64,000 nucleotides of DNA from Rostratula benghalensis (Eukaryota; Chordata; Aves; Charadriiformes; Rostratulidae), in contig VXAI01000009.1 in the NCBI GenBank assembly GCA_013399305.1, positions 1,237,645 to 1,301,644 on the forward strand, in the 5' to 3' direction. This document shows, piece by piece, positions 60,201 through 64,000 of the stretch (positions are counted from its first letter, which is position 1; the number at the start of each line of letters is the position of its first letter). The translations under genes and the position numbers were made by a program. The notes under the pieces were generated by a model. That model saw only the letters and a list, made by a program, of their open reading frames with translations. It was not told where the DNA came from and made no database searches.

Positions 60201-61959
60201 TTACCAGTTAATGACAAGGGGGTATAGACAAGAATGGTTTAAACATTAAAAAAAAATTTGCCTTTTGAGGCCATATTCAGTGATGATTTCATTTAGGCTG
60301 TTAAAGTTAACAGATGCTTTAAAGTCACGCGATAAACTTTGACATGAGCTAAGTAAAATTGTTTTTATTGCTAAGCTAAAGGAAGCTGGTTTTGTGCTAC
60401 AGCAAGGGATGTTCTTAAAAAGATAAAATAACATATTTACATAGAAATAAGGATAAATTTTGTTTGTTATTTTTTCTTGCTTGTTGCCTTAATAACCTTT
60501 TTAAACATCAGATCAAATTTCATTAAATAGATTTAAAGTATTCCGGCTTATCCTGACAGGATTTTTATACTAATAATAGTGAAAATGATCACACCTAGTG
60601 ATGTGACGTTTGACTCATTGCCTTCTCACCATTATCCAAAGTGACCATAAGGATTGCCTGACTGCCTTATAATAAGGTTTTGATAGGAAAAAATGGGCTT
60701 GCTGTTGTAATACATTTAGGTCAGTGCTGTCAGTGCTCAAGCTGCTTTGGGCTGGGTAGGAGGGCTCCTGGAGAACTAGATGTGTTTGTGTGATATTTAA
60801 GTTCTGCTTGTCCCTAGTCTGGTTAATAGCACGTTCCAGCTAGTGGCCTGGCACACCTCTGCTTAGTGAATGTTAGCATCTTCCTTTGGAATGAAATGAA
60901 AAAGCGATAGGGATGAAATAGTGTGTATGTAACTTAAAGCTTTGAGGACAGCAGTTCTGGGGGACAGATTGTATGGGAGGGTATTCAAAATACACAGGAT
61001 AGCAGGATGGTGTGAAAATACTTTCAGAAGCTCAGCCTTGTTAGATCATTTCCATCTGTGGAAGAAAATACAGAAGATGAGAGAGAACCAGGAAAAAAAA
61101 GACCAAACCCACCAGTAAGATGAGAAGTCTGCTAAGATCTAAGAAATGGAACAAACTCAAGACATTAACATGTGTCTGTCTATTTTTGCCAGTATGCTCA
61201 TTGGCTGTATATTTCCTGCTTTTTTATTCCCAGTTCAGTGAAGTTTGTTCAAGCAACAAGCATCGGTTGCTAATTGAATTAGCCTCTCCTATTGTGCTTT
61301 ACTTCAATGGAGATTCCCTTCAAGGTTCAGCTGCTTACTCATTGCATTGTCCTACTCAATGCTCATATGTTGTTCACTGCAATACTTCCCCTTTCACAGA
61401 AGCTGTCACTTTTATTTCTATGAAGAGGATCAACAGGAGTGAGTCCAGAGTGTGTAGTGCTTTTGGGGGTATGGAATGCAAATTAAAAGAATCATAAGGT
61501 TGCAGTGTGGGTAATGCAGAAAAAGTGTGATGCAGTTTCATTAGTGGGGAGATAAGTACTGGGTTTTACTCCAGGTATTAAGGAAGAATTCCATAGCATT
61601 CCTATCAATATTATAGGACAAAGCTGCCTCAAAGGAATGCCAAAGTTAAGGAAAACCTCACTGTGCTTGCCTATGCAAACCTCATTCCGTATCTTCTGTG
61701 CATTACAGAACAGCGATCATCATACAGGGTCTGCTGGTGCTTTGGAAGGTCCTGCTTCTGTTTCACACCTACAGAAGGAATGGTGTACCCAAAGACAAGC
61801 TGTTTATTTTCAAATGCATTAACCTGATCTAATCAAAATTGTCCTGTCCCACCACACAGCTTGCCTTAGGTTGCTATCTTTAAGTTGTCATTGCAACCAC
61901 AACCCTGTAACTTCAGTCACTGCTTTCTCCAATCATTGTCGACTTCAAGAATTCCTGAG
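60201..61959. other. Gene-desert DNA with one 125-codon open frame
   Basis: No recognised gene. The frame at 61120-61497 (plus) encodes a basic N-terminus followed by a hydrophobic stretch at about residues 15-37, formally like a signal anchor. The remainder has several Cys but no family resemblance. Its AT-rich base composition matches the neighbours and no splice or promoter context is visible, so it is more likely accidental. Confidence 0.35.
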
Positions 61960-62090
61960 TTAGATGGGATTTCTTTTCTCTATGTTTATTAAATTCCAAT
62001 AGATTTGTCTTCCATAAAATTGTCACATCTCCTCTTGAACCCACATAAATTTTTGCAGGACATTCCAGATGTCAGCTCCTCTCCTTTTGT
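61960..62090 (-). mobile_element. Old CR1-type LINE fragment (antisense)
   Basis: The plus strand shows CCAATAGATTTGTCTTCCAT, then CACATCTCCTCTTGAACCCA and TTTTTGCAGGACATTCC. This is the reverse complement of the region after the end of CR1 reverse transcriptase (TTCAAAAGGGGATTAG-like and WNSLP-coding parts) in amniote CR1. It is diverged, and the boundaries are approximate. Confidence 0.5.
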
Positions 62091-64000
62091 TTGGTTTGAA
62101 CCTGAACCTGTGTGCAAAAAAGCAAATCTTAGGAAAGAGCACTGGATTAGAATAAGGATTTTCATTTCTGGCACCTCATGTTTTACATTTTAATACAAAC
62201 TAGTTTCCATGTAAGGTACAGAGACAATCCCAGATACATTATATCTATTTATCTATTGAGACATGAGAAATCCTGAACATCTCACTCTATAAAATGCCGT
62301 ATGGGGATTCTATTTACGTTTACTCTGGCTTTCACTGACTGAAGGAGCACAGCTATTGTAAGAAAAGTGGCAACATCTCTTCACCTTCTTGCTGAAAACA
62401 GAAAGGAAATGGTCACCACAACTGCATTTTGTAGAGAACCCTAGTCTCCTGTGCTCTGGTAATGTGTCTTGGTTTTCTGTGGAAACAGGCTGGGATGTGG
62501 GGTGAATTTGCTCAGATCTGTCAGAGCTGGGCAGTTCTGGCCACATAAAAGTGCCTATGTTTGCACCAGGGAATGCCACAATTACAGCAAAGTGCTTGTG
62601 GAAATTAGTCCCTTCCAGGGTTTGCTCACCTCCAGGAGCTGTCACAATTTTAACTTTGGGCAGAAAGGAGATTGTGACATTTCCTGGAGGTGCCTAGAGG
62701 CATGTCTTATACTGCAGTGGATCTCTGTGCAAAAATCCCTGAGGTAGCCAATACTGACACAGGGAAGCCAGAGCCCATGAACTAACACTGTTATAACCAC
62801 ACAAGCCAAATCCTGCGGAGTCAGTCCAGAGGTCTTTGCATCATGATAGTGGGAGGAACACCCTTTTAAACCTAGTTCAGAGTTTTTCAGGAGCACTAGG
62901 ACCTGTGCTGCACCTTCCCCAGAGGGTTGACATCCCATGTTCCAGATGGGCAAACAAAAGGCATGGAAAATGCATTCGATGGGTACTGCATGATTGTTCA
63001 TGTAAGAGAACGTGTCAATGACTGTGCTTAACAAAGTTCTCTTTTGGACCAGATTTATGGCTTTATTTTGAATAAAGCAAGCCTAAGATTGATGCACACC
63101 CCTTCCTCCTCCCTCCATCTCTGCAAAGTGTTCTCCAGTATAAAAACACTTCAAAATTCCATGATGCAGACATAGGTGTTGACATTAAAGCCCAAATTGA
63201 CAGTGGAAAGTAAATGTGGGTGGCTGGTTTGAAGGATTAAGGACCTACTTTTATTGTGTCTTAACTTCTCAAGGCACTTAATTTTCACTGTAGGGCTTCC
63301 AAGGGCTCTAGGATGAATAGGTCAGAGCTTCACAACAGTGAAACGCAAACATGATATTTGAAAAGTGACAGAATAAGACCAGCGGCTTTTTGTGAAAATG
63401 GTGGCTTGTGACTTCTCAGCATCTCAGAGGAACTCTATAGCAGAATCTGGGATAAGAAGCAGTTTGTCAGGACAGTGTTTCATTGCCTCAGTTGTCAGGG
63501 CACTCCGTGTCCCTTCCTGCAATTTGCTTTCTCACCAAGAACATGCTTTCACAGGTTTCACCAATTAGTGAGGTAGGTTTACTGAGGTGGTAATATGCTG
63601 AAGCACGTAACACGGATTCATCTTCACGCTAGCCCGGCGTTATTAGCACAGTCAAACGAGCTTAAGGTTTCTCATGCGGAGAAAGCTTACAAAATCATGG
63701 AATTAAAGAGTCTATTATTATGCTCTTAATAATAAAGGCAGTCTTAATTCTGGTAATTTGTACTTTGAGTGTTTGACTATATGACCTTTATATAACTCTT
63801 TATATGTAGATTTTTAAAAAAATTTGCTTTTTAAAATTGTATTTTGAAATCTTAGAGTTTGGAAAAACAAACTTTTCATCAGGTGTCATTGCATGACCCC
63901 ACAGGGAATAGGTTCTTCACTGGGATTGAAATATTTGGTACCACAGAACTTTTTAGAGCTGGTTGAAAGATAGATGAGAAGGTCATCTGAAGTTCTAGTC
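62091..64000. other. Gene-desert DNA with terminal CNE-like block
   Basis: No recognisable gene. Frames of 61-130 codons (for example minus 62642-63034) lack known domains. A CNE-like block sits at about 63590-63780: GTAACACGGATTC, CGCTAGCCCGGCGTTATTAG, CAAACGAGC and CATGCGGAG keep CpGs in AT-rich DNA, followed by CTCTTAATAATAAAGG and GGTAATTTG. Confidence 0.4.

Noticed and set aside
1..64000. CRISPR arrays, bacterial operons, prophage or plasmid features
   Set aside because: No regularly spaced repeats, operon-like gene strings or ribosome binding sites are present. The sequence is vertebrate nuclear DNA.

Overview
The window reads as noncoding nuclear DNA of an amniote, almost certainly a bird. 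The evidence is: degraded CR1 LINE fragments of both the avian type (3' end with ATTCTATG-type terminal repeats, 33437-33552) and an older amniote type; a solo LTR whose minus-strand ends (TGTCCTGGTTTG and ATGACA) and T-rich, ATTAAA-containing tail resemble avian ERVL-like LTRs; low repeat content; and isolated CpG islands in otherwise AT-rich DNA. No open frame could be recognised as a known protein, and I saw no convincing rRNA, tRNA or other RNA gene. The longest open frames lie in GC-rich islands, where stops are rare, and carry no recognisable domain.

Layout. Positions 1-9.6 kb form a CpG-retaining block: clustered CpG islands (about 1.93-3.19, 3.3-3.7, 4.4-4.84, 4.9-5.66, 5.66-6.33 and 8.15-8.56 kb) alternate with AT-rich stretches that still keep many CpGs. 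This pattern is typical of hypomethylated valleys around developmental transcription factor genes. Within it lie two adjacent perfect palindromes centred on TAATTA (5553-5583), G-rich tracts and conserved-looking blocks. From about 9.7 kb CpG becomes rare and the sequence turns into gene-desert-like DNA, interrupted by a second CpG island (28.88-29.72 kb) that runs directly into a conserved-looking AT-rich block (29.72-30.48 kb). Further enhancer-like blocks rich in homeodomain-type sites lie at about 17.3-18.0, 25.7-26.5, 35.9-36.5, 38.0-38.3, 43.9-44.2, 52.7-53.1, 59.6-60.2 and 63.6-63.8 kb. These calls rest on sequence texture and motif density only, because no alignment was available.

Mobile elements. 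CR1 fragments lie at 12.4, 22.6-23.7, 33.4, 39.0, 48.4, 49.1-50.4, 53.8 and 62.0 kb. The best-resolved structure is a 596-bp solo LTR (49637-50232, minus strand) inserted into a CR1 reverse transcriptase fragment, with a near-perfect 5-bp target duplication (ATCAG/ATCAA). There are several short tandem duplications, one 28-base assembly gap (16674-16701) and one ambiguous base (59494).

Interpretation. The window most likely lies in the regulatory flank of a developmental regulator gene. The gene cannot be named from this sequence, and no protein-coding annotation is supported.
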